Assembly: GCA_016932935.1 (NCBI GenBank) | Contig: JAFGBX010000038.1 | Coordinates: 1-41,033, forward strand | Direction: 5' to 3' | DNA: 41,033 bases | Source of the DNA: Promethearchaeota archaeon | GTDB taxonomy: Archaea; Asgardarchaeota; Lokiarchaeia; Sigyniarchaeales; Sigyniarchaeaceae | In this document: positions 27,402 to 36,775 of the stretch, one piece after another | How the letters are laid out: each line of letters begins with the position of its first letter | How positions within the stretch are numbered: the first letter of the stretch is position 1 | The notes under the pieces: model-generated | What the model was told of the DNA's origin: nothing | The model's input: only the letters and a program-made list of their open reading frames with translations | The model's database searches: none | Program-made: the position numbers and the translations under genes

Positions 27402-29543
27402 TCAACGTTTCGTTTTCTTTCGGAGGTTGTACACTATCGTGACGCCCATTAACGCGACCGGGATGGCCAATCCTATCACGACAGTGAGAAGCTCGGTCTC
27501 CATGCAACTCTGCGCGGGGATGGGCGGCTGCCCCTGGTAGAAGATCAGCATCACCGCGTGCTTCGGCTCCAGATGCAGGTCATAGTGCCCACTGATGCCG
27601 TCCGCATAACACGTGGTTCCCCCGAAGATGCCGACCACGGGCACCGAAAGGCGGATGACAGATGTGCTGTTCCCCAGCCCGCCGATGATGTATTGCGTGC
27701 CGGGCCCGTCTAGGTTCACGCCGATCGCCGCGGGGCGGCCCCGCCACGTGCCACGGGCGATGATGTCCTTGCCCATGAACGCGACGTTCTCGGGCAAGGC
27801 CGGGGCGTCCCACCGCAGCGTCCACGCCAGCTTAGCGTTATACACGTTCAAACCAGTATAGTTGTCACCGTAGTACACTGCACCGCCGCATGCCGAGGCG
27901 ACCATCACGCTGCGCAGGTCCTTCGTGTCGAACGCGTCGGGATCCGGGGTGTTGAACGCCGCGCCCCACCAGAACGATCGGAGCAGCGCCGTCTTGATCT
28001 GCCAGTCCGTGAATATGCCCTGGTACCCGCTGTCACAGGTGACGCGGGAGGCGACGAGGTTGGGGTACTTGGCAAGCGACGGAAGGCCGATCGGGGTGCC
28101 ACACAAGAGAACCGGCAAGTTATACGTCGAGGCGTACTGGTCGAGCAAGTCAAAGTACTGGATGGCACGCTCAGCTCGTGTCTTATCCGCGTTCCAGAGC
28201 GAGGCGTTCCACGCGTCCTGGTAGATGGTGTCCGTGATGAAATCGACCTTGATACCATCGATGCCTTGCGCCGCCCACGTCGCGAACACGTCGGCCATGT
28301 ACGCCTGTACCTCGGGCATGCTCAGGTTCATCTGCACGTAGCCCCAGCCACCCCAGCACCGCACCCATTCCGGGTGTTCCACCTGGATCCAGACGGGGGC
28401 CCACCCGATGCGGTTCCAGAGCAAGAGCTTGTACCCGGCAGCGTGCGCCTTCGTGGCGATCGCGTCCACGCCGCTCGGGAACTTCTCCACGTTCCACGTG
28501 CTCCAGTTGTAATCCTGTCCAGTCGTTCCCTCGTAGCACCAGCCGGAATCGATGATGTAAAAACCATAACCGCCCTCTTTCAGCGAGATCGTCCTGTCGA
28601 GGTCATCCGAAACCGTGTTCTCGTCGATGTTCCCGTACCTGTTGTACCAGTCGCAAGCCCCCGCGGACGCGTTGAAGAAGTTGTCGACAGTCCTTGCCCT
28701 CACGGGCGGGTTGAACGACCGGACCTGCTCCGCGTAGGACATGAATAAATCTGAAAAGTTGCTCCCGAACTGGATCCAGCACGTTTCCAGCGAGATCGCG
28801 GTTTGATTGTACGCCTGGTACCCGTCGACGATTGGCATCTTGACCGCGAACGACGAGCCGTGTAGCATCACCTCGGTCTCGAGGAGTTCCGAGGTCACCG
28901 CCCCGACAAGCAGTCCAGTAGAGGCATCGTGGATCAACGCCGGCGTGCGAGTGAAATCCACGTCGGCATCACGAACGAGCTTGACGGCGAAATTACCCCA
29001 GATATCGAGGCCCTCGAAGTAGGAAAGCCATTTATTCCCTGGATCCATGAACGGGAGCACGTCCGACTTCGCGCAAGTGATCAGCTCGAACCTCCCCCCA
29101 CTGAACGAGAGGTCTGTCTTCGGGAATAGCGACGCGTTGAGCAGCACGGCGCCCAAGGACGGGTAGATGCGGATCTCCTCGACGAGCATCGCGTCGGTAT
29201 TGTTATACGCGAGGATGTACCGGACGCCGGTGCCCCGCCCGTCGCTGAACGACGAGTTGGTCAGGGATTCCAGCGTCGCCGAGGCTGCAAAGGAGCGGGC
29301 GCTGGTGTTGCCCGCTGGCACGTAGCCAAAGTCGACCTTCGCGTTCTGGAACAGCAACTGGTCGTTCACCGTGATGGATTGCCCGTCTTGGGTGCAAATC
29401 ACGAGCGATTCCGGCGCCGAGCCCCGCACGCCTACGTACCGGTCTTTTTCGCAAGTGCGCGTGTTCGGGAGGAAGCAGCATAGGGTCGCAAACGTCACCA
29501 TCAGAAGCACAGCCGCGGACAGAGCCAGACCCTTGCGTTCCAT
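27402..29543 (-). CDS. Clan GH-D glycosidase (GH36/GH27 alpha-galactosidase-like), membrane anchored at both ends
   Basis: GYGFYIIDSGWCYEG, HAAGYKLLLWNRIG, GIDGIKVDFITD (nucleophile region), VTCDSGYQG. N-terminal TM and C-terminal TM with KKTKR tail. Start at MERKGLALS (29543). Confidence 0.82.
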   Translation of the reverse strand: MERKGLALSAAVLLMVTFATLCCFLPNTRTCEKDRYVGVRGSAPESLVICTQDGQSITVNDQLLFQNAKVDFGYVPAGNTSARSFAASATLESLTNSSFSDGRGTGVRYILAYNNTDAMLVEEIRIYPSLGAVLLNASLFPKTDLSFSGGRFELITCAKSDVLPFMDPGNKWLSYFEGLDIWGNFAVKLVRDADVDFTRTPALIHDASTGLLVGAVTSELLETEVMLHGSSFAVKMPIVDGYQAYNQTAISLETCWIQFGSNFSDLFMSYAEQVRSFNPPVRARTVDNFFNASAGACDWYNRYGNIDENTVSDDLDRTISLKEGGYGFYIIDSGWCYEGTTGQDYNWSTWNVEKFPSGVDAIATKAHAAGYKLLLWNRIGWAPVWIQVEHPEWVRCWGGWGYVQMNLSMPEVQAYMADVFATWAAQGIDGIKVDFITDTIYQDAWNASLWNADKTRAERAIQYFDLLDQYASTYNLPVLLCGTPIGLPSLAKYPNLVASRVTCDSGYQGIFTDWQIKTALLRSFWWGAAFNTPDPDAFDTKDLRSVMVASACGGAVYYGDNYTGLNVYNAKLAWTLRWDAPALPENVAFMGKDIIARGTWRGRPAAIGVNLDGPGTQYIIGGLGNSTSVIRLSVPVVGIFGGTTCYADGISGHYDLHLEPKHAVMLIFYQGQPPIPAQSCMETELLTVVIGLAIPVALMGVTIVYNLRKKTKR

Positions 29544-29614
29544 AGGCCCACCTCTGGGCTGTTGCATTTAAGAGTTCCCGGTCGGGCACGGCTTTGCCGT
29601 GGCAGACGATGCAC

Positions 29615-30997
29615 CTAGTGGATATCGAGCTTTCCGAGCACCGCACTGCAGAAGTGTTCCAGAAGCGAGAAGTCATCGAGAAACGATAGGATCGTGTAGC
29701 GATCACGGATCAGCCGTGCACAAAGGATAGCGTCCTCGAGCAACGACATCGTGTAGCCGAGCTCCGCTGGCTCGAGCGGGATACTGGCTTCTCCCATCAA
29801 TTTTTCGAGTGCTGGGAGGGAGAAAACGTACCGATCTCGCAAGCTCGCGAGTTCGTCCCAGGATTCCGAAATGCGACCCATCCTCGCCGACATCTCCGAG
29901 CGCCCCGCCATCGAACTCCGCCACGACCCGACCATCCTCTCGCCCAGGGGGCCATACGCGGCGAGCAACCGCCGTTCCCGGCTCTCGGATCGACGCGAGT
30001 GCGTTGAATCCAAGGCCAAGTTCTTGAATTCATCATACTCCAGAGAAAAGACCTCGTGGTACAGCGCTGAAACGATGTACGTGCCGACCGCGACGGTCTC
30101 GCCGTGGAGATGCTCGGGAACGTGGCCAGAAAGCCCCTTCATTTCCAAGAAGTGCGAGACGTGGTGCTCGGAACCGGAGATGGGGCGGGTTGAGCCTACC
30201 ATCGCTGCAGACAGGCTTGACCATAACAAACCCTCGATCAAGGCATGAACCATCTCCTCGTCGTAGCCCTTCTTGAGTCTGAAGGCACGCACGCAGCCAT
30301 CCAAGGCGGTTTGAACCATGCACGCCGTGCGGGCACAATGGTATTCCTTGTTCATCACGCGCGACAGTTCCCAGTCCATCCGAGCGGTGGACTTCCCGAG
30401 CAAGTCACCGAAACCCGCGGCCTTCATCTCGTCCGGCGCGCTCGCCAGGACATCGAGATCCGCGACGACGGCGCACGGCGGGCTGGCCGGGTATGACGTC
30501 TTCAAGCCCTGGGTGATGATCGCAGACACGCTCGAAACGAACCCGTCGACCGAGGGGGCCGTGGGAATCGAAACGAACGGAACGTGCATCTCGCTCGCGA
30601 TAAACCTCGTGATGTCGGTGATCGTGCCAGATCCGACGGCTAGCAACAGGCGCGTGTCCCTTGAGATGCAATGGCGTGCCGCGTCGAGCGCTTTCTCGTC
30701 GGGAACCACGTGGCCGTCAGCTCGGAGCTCGCAAACATCGCTTGGTACCCTCCCCGCGCTCAAGAGCTGTTCGACCCTACGCCCGGCCGCCTGGAACGTG
30801 TTGCCATCGCAGATGATCCCGACGGGCCCGCTGCCTCCAAGCCTTCTAGCGATCCCCGGGACGCCCTCGATGGTGCCATGGCCGACGTCGATAGAGTCGA
30901 CGTGCACCGAGTGCGCCCGCCCGCAAGGGCAGCCCTCCACGTTCACGAGTTCCGTGTACTTCGTTCTATCATGACCTCCTCGCGTGGCGCGCGGCAT
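29615..30997 (-). CDS. sn-Glycerol-1-phosphate dehydrogenase, AraM-like
   Basis: CPCGRAH N-terminal motif as in AraM, LLAVGSGTITDITRFIA, PTAPSVDGFVS, metal-ligand motifs GFGDLLGK, SGSEHHVSHFLE, HGETVAVGT. Confidence 0.88.
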   Translation of the reverse strand: MPRATRGGHDRTKYTELVNVEGCPCGRAHSVHVDSIDVGHGTIEGVPGIARRLGGSGPVGIICDGNTFQAAGRRVEQLLSAGRVPSDVCELRADGHVVPDEKALDAARHCISRDTRLLLAVGSGTITDITRFIASEMHVPFVSIPTAPSVDGFVSSVSAIITQGLKTSYPASPPCAVVADLDVLASAPDEMKAAGFGDLLGKSTARMDWELSRVMNKEYHCARTACMVQTALDGCVRAFRLKKGYDEEMVHALIEGLLWSSLSAAMVGSTRPISGSEHHVSHFLEMKGLSGHVPEHLHGETVAVGTYIVSALYHEVFSLEYDEFKNLALDSTHSRRSESRERRLLAAYGPLGERMVGSWRSSMAGRSEMSARMGRISESWDELASLRDRYVFSLPALEKLMGEASIPLEPAELGYTMSLLEDAILCARLIRDRYTILSFLDDFSLLEHFCSAVLGKLDIH

Positions 30998-31020
30998 GAT
31001 GCCGAGGGCGTGATGGCCGC

Positions 31021-31066
31021 CTCATCACACCTTGGCCTATAACCTCATCTCACCTTGGCCTATAGT
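31021..31066. repeat. Tandem pair of 23-nt direct repeats in a divergent promoter region
   Basis: ctcatcAcaccttggcctataAC (31021-31043) followed directly by ctcatcTcaccttggcctataGT (31044-31066); 20/23 identical, located between G1PDH (start 30997) and GDPD (start 31095). Confidence 0.85.
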
Positions 31067-31094
31067 CATAAATGCCTACGCCGAGAAATAACCA

Positions 31095-31853
31095 ATGATA
31101 AAAATGTACAAGCAGAAGAGGACGGCCACACGCCCGATGACGGTGATCGCGCACCGGGGCTACAGCTCGATGTACCCAGAAAACACCCTGCTAGCGTTCC
31201 AGAAGGCCATCGAGATCGGGGCAGACTACATCGAGTTCGACGTCCGGCGCACGAAGGACGACGTCCTGGTCGTGTCACACGACGCGTCGTTGGAACGATG
31301 CGGTAAGACGAACGCGCGCGTTGACAACAGCACGCTGAGCGAGCTCCGGGCGATCAATCTCGGGAGCGGTCAACAAATCCCGACCCTCGAAGAGGTGTTC
31401 CGGCTGTGCAAGGGGAGGATAGGGATGCACCTGGAGATCAAGGGGTTCGGCATCACGCCGCAGATCGCTCGGATGATACGGGAGCAATGCGTGGAAAGCG
31501 AGGTGATCGCCTCGAGCTTCAAGCACGTCGAACTGATGCGCATCAAGGAAGAGGTGTCCGACTTGCCTTGTTCAATCGTCGTCCCCGCGGAGAGCTATGA
31601 GGGAGCGAGCCCGGCGGTCATGGAGGGTACGTTCCTCTTCAAGGCAATGGCATTCAAGGCTACAGGGATCCACGTGAGCCAATCATGCTTGAGCGAAGAG
31701 CTCGTGAAAAAGGCTCACGACGCAGGCTTGTATCTGAACGTCTGGAACGTGGACTCGCCGATCATCTGGGAGGCGTGCCTGGAGATGGGGGTCGACGGGG
31801 TCTTCACGAACGACGCGGGAGGGCTAATCCAGTACCTCGGACAAGTGGAATAG
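31095..31853 (+). CDS. Glycerophosphodiester phosphodiesterase (GDPD)
   Basis: IAHRGYSSMYPENTLLAFQKAIEIGADYIEFDVRRTKDDVLVVSHDASLERC: canonical GDPD N-terminal motif. Confidence 0.95.
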   Translation: MIKMYKQKRTATRPMTVIAHRGYSSMYPENTLLAFQKAIEIGADYIEFDVRRTKDDVLVVSHDASLERCGKTNARVDNSTLSELRAINLGSGQQIPTLEEVFRLCKGRIGMHLEIKGFGITPQIARMIREQCVESEVIASSFKHVELMRIKEEVSDLPCSIVVPAESYEGASPAVMEGTFLFKAMAFKATGIHVSQSCLSEELVKKAHDAGLYLNVWNVDSPIIWEACLEMGVDGVFTNDAGGLIQYLGQVE

Positions 31854-31867
31854 GTTCGTGATGCGGC

Positions 31868-33190
31868 ATGGTGGAAAGAGTTGACGTGCTCGTCGTCGGT
31901 GCCGGCACCACGGGCGTCTACTTCGGCTGGCTGATGGCCAAGAAGGGCCATTCGGTCTTGATCATCGACAAGGACGCGAGGGAGAAGGTGGATCAGCGGC
32001 TGGAGATCATCCACTTCGTGCCGCGGGTCATGAAGCAGCTGGGAATCCCGGTTCCGACGGAACCGCCCGAGTTCGTGCTGCGCTACAAGGACATTGCGGT
32101 GTCGAGGCTGCCGCTCTGGCTGCAGCGCATGTACAAGCTGCTGGAAGCTAGTGGCGTCCGGCTCGATTTCTCTTGTGAGTTCAAGGAGCTCATATACGAT
32201 AACGGCCGGATCGTGGGTGCCAGGGTGGAGGGCGATGGCGCGGAGCGCGATATCCTCGCACGCCTCGTGGTCGATGCCTCGGGAATCGCCTGTGCCGTCC
32301 GCTCAACCCTGCCCAAGGATTACGGCGTGGACACGTGGAAGTACGACCCGACGAGGATGTTCTACGTGATCCTCCATTACATCAAGTGGAAGGAACCCGA
32401 CAAGCCCCATCCAAAGGTGGGGGACATCATCCCCTCGTACTTCCAATTCTTCGACCCAGGCTATGGCGGGGACGATTGCATCATGGGCATCGCCGTCCCG
32501 GACTCGTTCGTGAACGCGGAAAAGATGATGGCGGAGATCATCGAGAGATACCACTATCCCCCCTTCGAGTTGAAGAAGCGGGAATTCAATTACTTCCCCT
32601 TGTCACCGCCCCCGTACTCGCTCGTAGGGGACGGTTTCTTCTGCGCGGGAGACTCGGCCTCCATCATCAACCCCCTGGCCGCGCGGGGCATCGTCGAGAC
32701 GTGGACGCTGCTGAAGAACGTGGAACCAGAGTTCGACAACGCATTGAAATCGGGGGAATACCTCTCGAAGGAACGCCTTTGGAACGTGAACGTGAAGCAT
32801 TTCCGCCACGAAGGCGCGGATCTGGCCCACACACTCATGATCGCCTCGTTCGTCCACTTCATCCCGGAGAAGGAGATAAATCTACTCTTCGATCAGCTAC
32901 GCCCCATCGTCGACACGTCCACCAGCAGCGACGACGACTCCGCTCCCGAGGAGTTCGCGCTATCGTTCGGGATGCTCGTCAAGATCCTCTTCAAGGTGAT
33001 CGGGTGGCTGTTCCGGCGGAAGGTGTCCTTGAAGAGCATCAAGCACGTGCTGCGGATCAACGGGCTTGCTGGACGGATCAAGAAGCATTACCAGCGGTAC
33101 CCGGAGGAGCCGGACGACTTCGAGGGCTGGGCTCGAAAGGCTGACGAGATCTGGGCGAATCGTCGACTTCCAGCCCCGCCAAGAATGTAA
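31868..33190 (+). CDS. Geranylgeranyl reductase-like FAD-dependent oxidoreductase
   Basis: DVLVVGAGTTGVYFGWLMAKKGHSVLIIDKD FAD motif, LVVDASGIACAVRSTL, GDGFFCAGDSASIINPLAARGI. Confidence 0.8.
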   Translation: MVERVDVLVVGAGTTGVYFGWLMAKKGHSVLIIDKDAREKVDQRLEIIHFVPRVMKQLGIPVPTEPPEFVLRYKDIAVSRLPLWLQRMYKLLEASGVRLDFSCEFKELIYDNGRIVGARVEGDGAERDILARLVVDASGIACAVRSTLPKDYGVDTWKYDPTRMFYVILHYIKWKEPDKPHPKVGDIIPSYFQFFDPGYGGDDCIMGIAVPDSFVNAEKMMAEIIERYHYPPFELKKREFNYFPLSPPPYSLVGDGFFCAGDSASIINPLAARGIVETWTLLKNVEPEFDNALKSGEYLSKERLWNVNVKHFRHEGADLAHTLMIASFVHFIPEKEINLLFDQLRPIVDTSTSSDDDSAPEEFALSFGMLVKILFKVIGWLFRRKVSLKSIKHVLRINGLAGRIKKHYQRYPEEPDDFEGWARKADEIWANRRLPAPPRM

Positions 33191-33230
33191 ATAACGAACC
33201 GATCGCGCGCGCGTGTTCTTGTTTCTCGAA

Positions 33231-34571
33231 TCAAGCTCCGGGAATCATACAACTCATCACGACAGGATCGTGGTCGCTGAGCCATTGCTGACCTGCGTTC
33301 GCCTCGGGCACGGCCTCGATCATTGCCACGTGGACGTCCATGGTCACGAAGATGTAGTCTATCACCATAGGGGGCGCATAGCCGTGCCTCAACCGGAACG
33401 CGTTGTACACCGGCTTGGAACCGTAACCCTCGAGAAAGGAGTAGAACGGGAAGATCGGCGGCATGTTGAAGTCACCAGTCACTATCACCGGCAACCCAGC
33501 CGTGCGGCTCGCGATGTCCCCGTTCAGCTGCATGGACGCCTTGATATGGAACTCGGGGTAGAAGCCGTAGTGGGTGTTATAAAAATAGAACTCCGCGCCG
33601 GTCGCCTTGTCCCGCAGATGAACCCACTGGTACGTCCGCTTGATTGTCTCGGTGAGCCAAGTGCGGCTGGACACCTCGGGCGTGTCGGAGAACCAGAGCG
33701 TTCCGCTGTCGAGGAGGTCGAACCTGTCGACGTCGTAGAAAATGGCATCATGTTCCCCGGTCTGGTTTCCGAACGGTGTTTCCCGGCCGATACCAACCCA
33801 CGTGTAATTCCGGCTGGAGAGCGTGGAGTTGAGGTAGTCTCCTTGTATTTTAAAAACCTCTTGCAGGCCGAACACGTCTAGGTCCAACGAATCGATGTAA
33901 TCGGACAAGGGTGCCCGCCGCTCCGGCCACTGCTTCAAGGTACCATCCTCGCCCGCGTACAAGATATTGAAGCTCATGGTCTTGATCTCGATCCCGCCAC
34001 TGAAAGCTGGGCGGTTGACCGGCGTTAGCAAGAGCCCAAGGGAGGACACGCACGCGACGACCAGTACCAGGGCGATCGTTTCCTTCCGTTTGTAGTTCAT
34101 ATCCGGATTTCGATTATAGAACGGGATCCCCTTCTTAACGATCCAAAGCACAGCGATCCCGGTTCCCAAACTGAACGAAATGATGTACATTCCGTCGAGA
34201 CCGAGGATCCGGCCCGCGACGACCACCCCGTAGAAGACGACGAGCGTTGCTATCAGTGCCGCAAGGATGAACCGGAAGAACCCCGCGCGAATCCTTTGGC
34301 CCGTCCCGAGGCTTCTTACACCCCCATCACCCGCCAAACCGTCCCGAAGCATCAAGTAACTAAAAACACGCGTTGCGAGGATCGTGAAGAATAATGCCGT
34401 CAGCAGCGGTGCGCAAGGGCCTATGACGACTATAATGGCCATCTCCAAGAGTATATGCGACCACCTCCTCCGATCCTGTCCTGTGTAATGCCGATAGAAG
34501 AAAACGCTGAAAGAATAGGCGAAAAACGCCGTCAGGATAAGGAGGACGAGGTTGAACTCTAGTAGCAGCAT
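33231..34571 (-). CDS. Endonuclease/exonuclease/phosphatase (EEP)-family protein with N-terminal membrane domain
   Basis: About 5-6 TM segments, then MSFNILYAG, DVFGLQEV, FYFYNTHYG, VTGDFNMPP, WLSDHDPVVMS. Start placed at MLLLEFNLVLL (34571); an upstream start at 34625 is also possible. Confidence 0.85.
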   Translation of the reverse strand: MLLLEFNLVLLILTAFFAYSFSVFFYRHYTGQDRRRWSHILLEMAIIVVIGPCAPLLTALFFTILATRVFSYLMLRDGLAGDGGVRSLGTGQRIRAGFFRFILAALIATLVVFYGVVVAGRILGLDGMYIISFSLGTGIAVLWIVKKGIPFYNRNPDMNYKRKETIALVLVVACVSSLGLLLTPVNRPAFSGGIEIKTMSFNILYAGEDGTLKQWPERRAPLSDYIDSLDLDVFGLQEVFKIQGDYLNSTLSSRNYTWVGIGRETPFGNQTGEHDAIFYDVDRFDLLDSGTLWFSDTPEVSSRTWLTETIKRTYQWVHLRDKATGAEFYFYNTHYGFYPEFHIKASMQLNGDIASRTAGLPVIVTGDFNMPPIFPFYSFLEGYGSKPVYNAFRLRHGYAPPMVIDYIFVTMDVHVAMIEAVPEANAGQQWLSDHDPVVMSCMIPGA

Positions 34572-34668
34572 ATGCTTCACCCACGCGGTTAGCTCTAAAT
34601 ACTTGCACCAATGATCCCTCCTCATTGCGATATTTGAAGCAAGCCTACATCCGGCAGGGAAGGCAACC

Positions 34669-35061
34669 ATGGAGCAAACCGTGTCCGCGAGGAACCCAAC
34701 GACCGTCAAGGCCGCACGGCTCCTATCAACGGGCTCGTTGTTGGGCTGGATCCTCTTATACGTCGCTGTAGTTGTTTTGATCTCCTCCGGGGAAGAGGGC
34801 CACCTTGCCCACCAGTTTGTCCATCCGATCGGAGCGGGGTACATAGGCTCGGGTCTTGCTGGCACCGTACTTATGCTGAAGGAGGCCCGCGTGGTTGCCG
34901 GGGGCAGCATCATCTTCTGGGGTTACGTCGCCACGACATGTACGATGGTGGTTCTTGCGTTCCCGCTCTTCATCCCCGATAGCTCGGGATTCGAGTGGTA
35001 CGTCTACGTGATGCTGGTGCTTCTGCTCGCGGGCGTTATAGGTGGTAGCCTTGTTCTGTGA
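34669..35061 (+). CDS. Small integral membrane protein (about 4 TM)
   Basis: 130-aa ORF, four hydrophobic segments, ATG start; no family recognised. Confidence 0.6.
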   Translation: MEQTVSARNPTTVKAARLLSTGSLLGWILLYVAVVVLISSGEEGHLAHQFVHPIGAGYIGSGLAGTVLMLKEARVVAGGSIIFWGYVATTCTMVVLAFPLFIPDSSGFEWYVYVMLVLLLAGVIGGSLVL

Positions 35062-35203
35062 TAATGGCAGCCATCGAACATGTGTTTGACCTCAAAGGCG
35101 TTCCCATAAATAAATTATGAATTGCGCCGTTATCGAAGATGATTACTAGCATGCATCGATTAACGTGAACTAAAACATACCGAGCAGAGATCTACAGAAG
35201 GAG

Positions 35204-36619
35204 ATGGAAAAGGTGGAGGGACCCAGCAAAGATAAAACTAGGTTGAACCAATTGCTCTTGTATCTCGTCACGACGCCCCAAACCCTCGGCAATCCGGGCA
35301 CGTGGCTCCCGGTCAACGTGCTCTACTTGTCGACGCTCTTCTGGCCCGGTGAGCCATTTCAGGGGGAAAAACTAGGTTTCGTTTATGGTATGTTCTTGAT
35401 CATCACCGCCACGATGCGCCTCGTCTATGGCCTGATCGTCGATCGTGTCAATAGAAAGAGATTGATGGTCATTCACAACGCGTTATGCGCGCTCGTCGTG
35501 CTTCTCTATGCGTTCATTCCCGAAGGGAATGGTAACACCTCATTCTTGTTCTTTTTCTTCCTAACGATGGTGTTAGGCTTTATGAAAGGTGGATCGTGCG
35601 AGAACGATTCGCCCGTGCTTAATTCCCTCATCGACGACGTCGTGGATGAAGGAAAGCGATCAGGCGTGTTTGGCATGCTGGGCATGATCGTGCAAGTCGT
35701 TGGCATTCCGGGGTTGCTCGTCTCGGCGTGGGTGTTTGAAAACTACTGGCGCTTCTTCTTCCTCGCCGTGGGCATCATGTTACTCGTCCCCGTCGCCCTC
35801 ATCGCGCTCAAGTTCGAGGAACCAAAGCGTGGCGCGAAGAAACAAGAACTGAAGGAGGTCTTGAAACGGGATGACAAGGTGTACGATTACAAGCTCTCGA
35901 GGGAGACCATTAAGTCGACCGTCCTCAGCCCCACCAACGTGCTCGCCTTCGTCGAGGGCTTTTTCACGCAAGCGATCCTCGCCGTGCCATGGTTCTTGGT
36001 TTTCTCCTTCTTGCAAGCGCCACCGAACAACCTCAGCGCGCTCAACCTGGGCCTGCTCGCCGTTTTCTTCGGGGTTCCGGGGGGCTTTTTCGGCGCGCTT
36101 GGCGTCGCAAAATGGTTTAACAAGTACGCGAACAAGTTACGGGCCAGGATAGGCTTCATCATCCTGTTCTTGTCGCTCTCGTTCGTGTCTTACCTGGCCA
36201 TGGCTTCGATTCCATATCCCCACATCACGAGGGAGACGGGCGCGGACTTCCTCTTCATCATCCAGCAGCCCGCGTACATCTTCCTCGGGCTGCTCTTTTT
36301 CGTCGCCCAGGTCTTCATGATCGGGCACACGGTCAATCAGCGGCCGATCTTGCAGAAAGTGAACCTCCCGGAGGCCCAGGGTCTCATCATGGGGGCAAAC
36401 CATTTCCTCGAAATCGTAGGCAATGGGTTCGGCGTGATGCTCTCAGGCTTCTTGCTGGTCGCGTTCGGCAGGAATTATGCCTTGACCGTGCTGGTTTTGG
36501 TGCTGGTCGGCGTCATCGGCACGGCGATGTGGGCACTTGACTTGAGGTACGTCGAAACGGACGTGGACCAGGTGTCGAAGCTTCTCAGCACACGTGCAAG
36601 GGAACTCGGAGGATTATAG
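35204..36619 (+). CDS. MFS transporter
   Basis: About 12 TM, LVYGLIVDRVNRKRLMVIHNALCALVVLLYAF; SD-like aagaaggaga just upstream of ATG 35204. Confidence 0.8.
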   Translation: MEKVEGPSKDKTRLNQLLLYLVTTPQTLGNPGTWLPVNVLYLSTLFWPGEPFQGEKLGFVYGMFLIITATMRLVYGLIVDRVNRKRLMVIHNALCALVVLLYAFIPEGNGNTSFLFFFFLTMVLGFMKGGSCENDSPVLNSLIDDVVDEGKRSGVFGMLGMIVQVVGIPGLLVSAWVFENYWRFFFLAVGIMLLVPVALIALKFEEPKRGAKKQELKEVLKRDDKVYDYKLSRETIKSTVLSPTNVLAFVEGFFTQAILAVPWFLVFSFLQAPPNNLSALNLGLLAVFFGVPGGFFGALGVAKWFNKYANKLRARIGFIILFLSLSFVSYLAMASIPYPHITRETGADFLFIIQQPAYIFLGLLFFVAQVFMIGHTVNQRPILQKVNLPEAQGLIMGANHFLEIVGNGFGVMLSGFLLVAFGRNYALTVLVLVLVGVIGTAMWALDLRYVETDVDQVSKLLSTRARELGGL

Positions 36620-36775
36620 CCGATTTACGTCCGATCGGCAATCGAGCCTATTGAATCGATCGCGCCACGAAATTCTTTAAAGGCATCCATTTCGATAGTC
36701 ATTCCAGAACAGATCGATGCGAAAGCCTCTGGGTAGCAAGTTTGCACCCGTCATACAAGGAGGAAGAATCGGAAA

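Noticed and set aside
35062-35203. Possible tRNA or ncRNA in the AT-richer intergenic region
   Set aside because: No cloverleaf arms or T-loop consensus recognised; more likely promoter/leader of the MFS gene.
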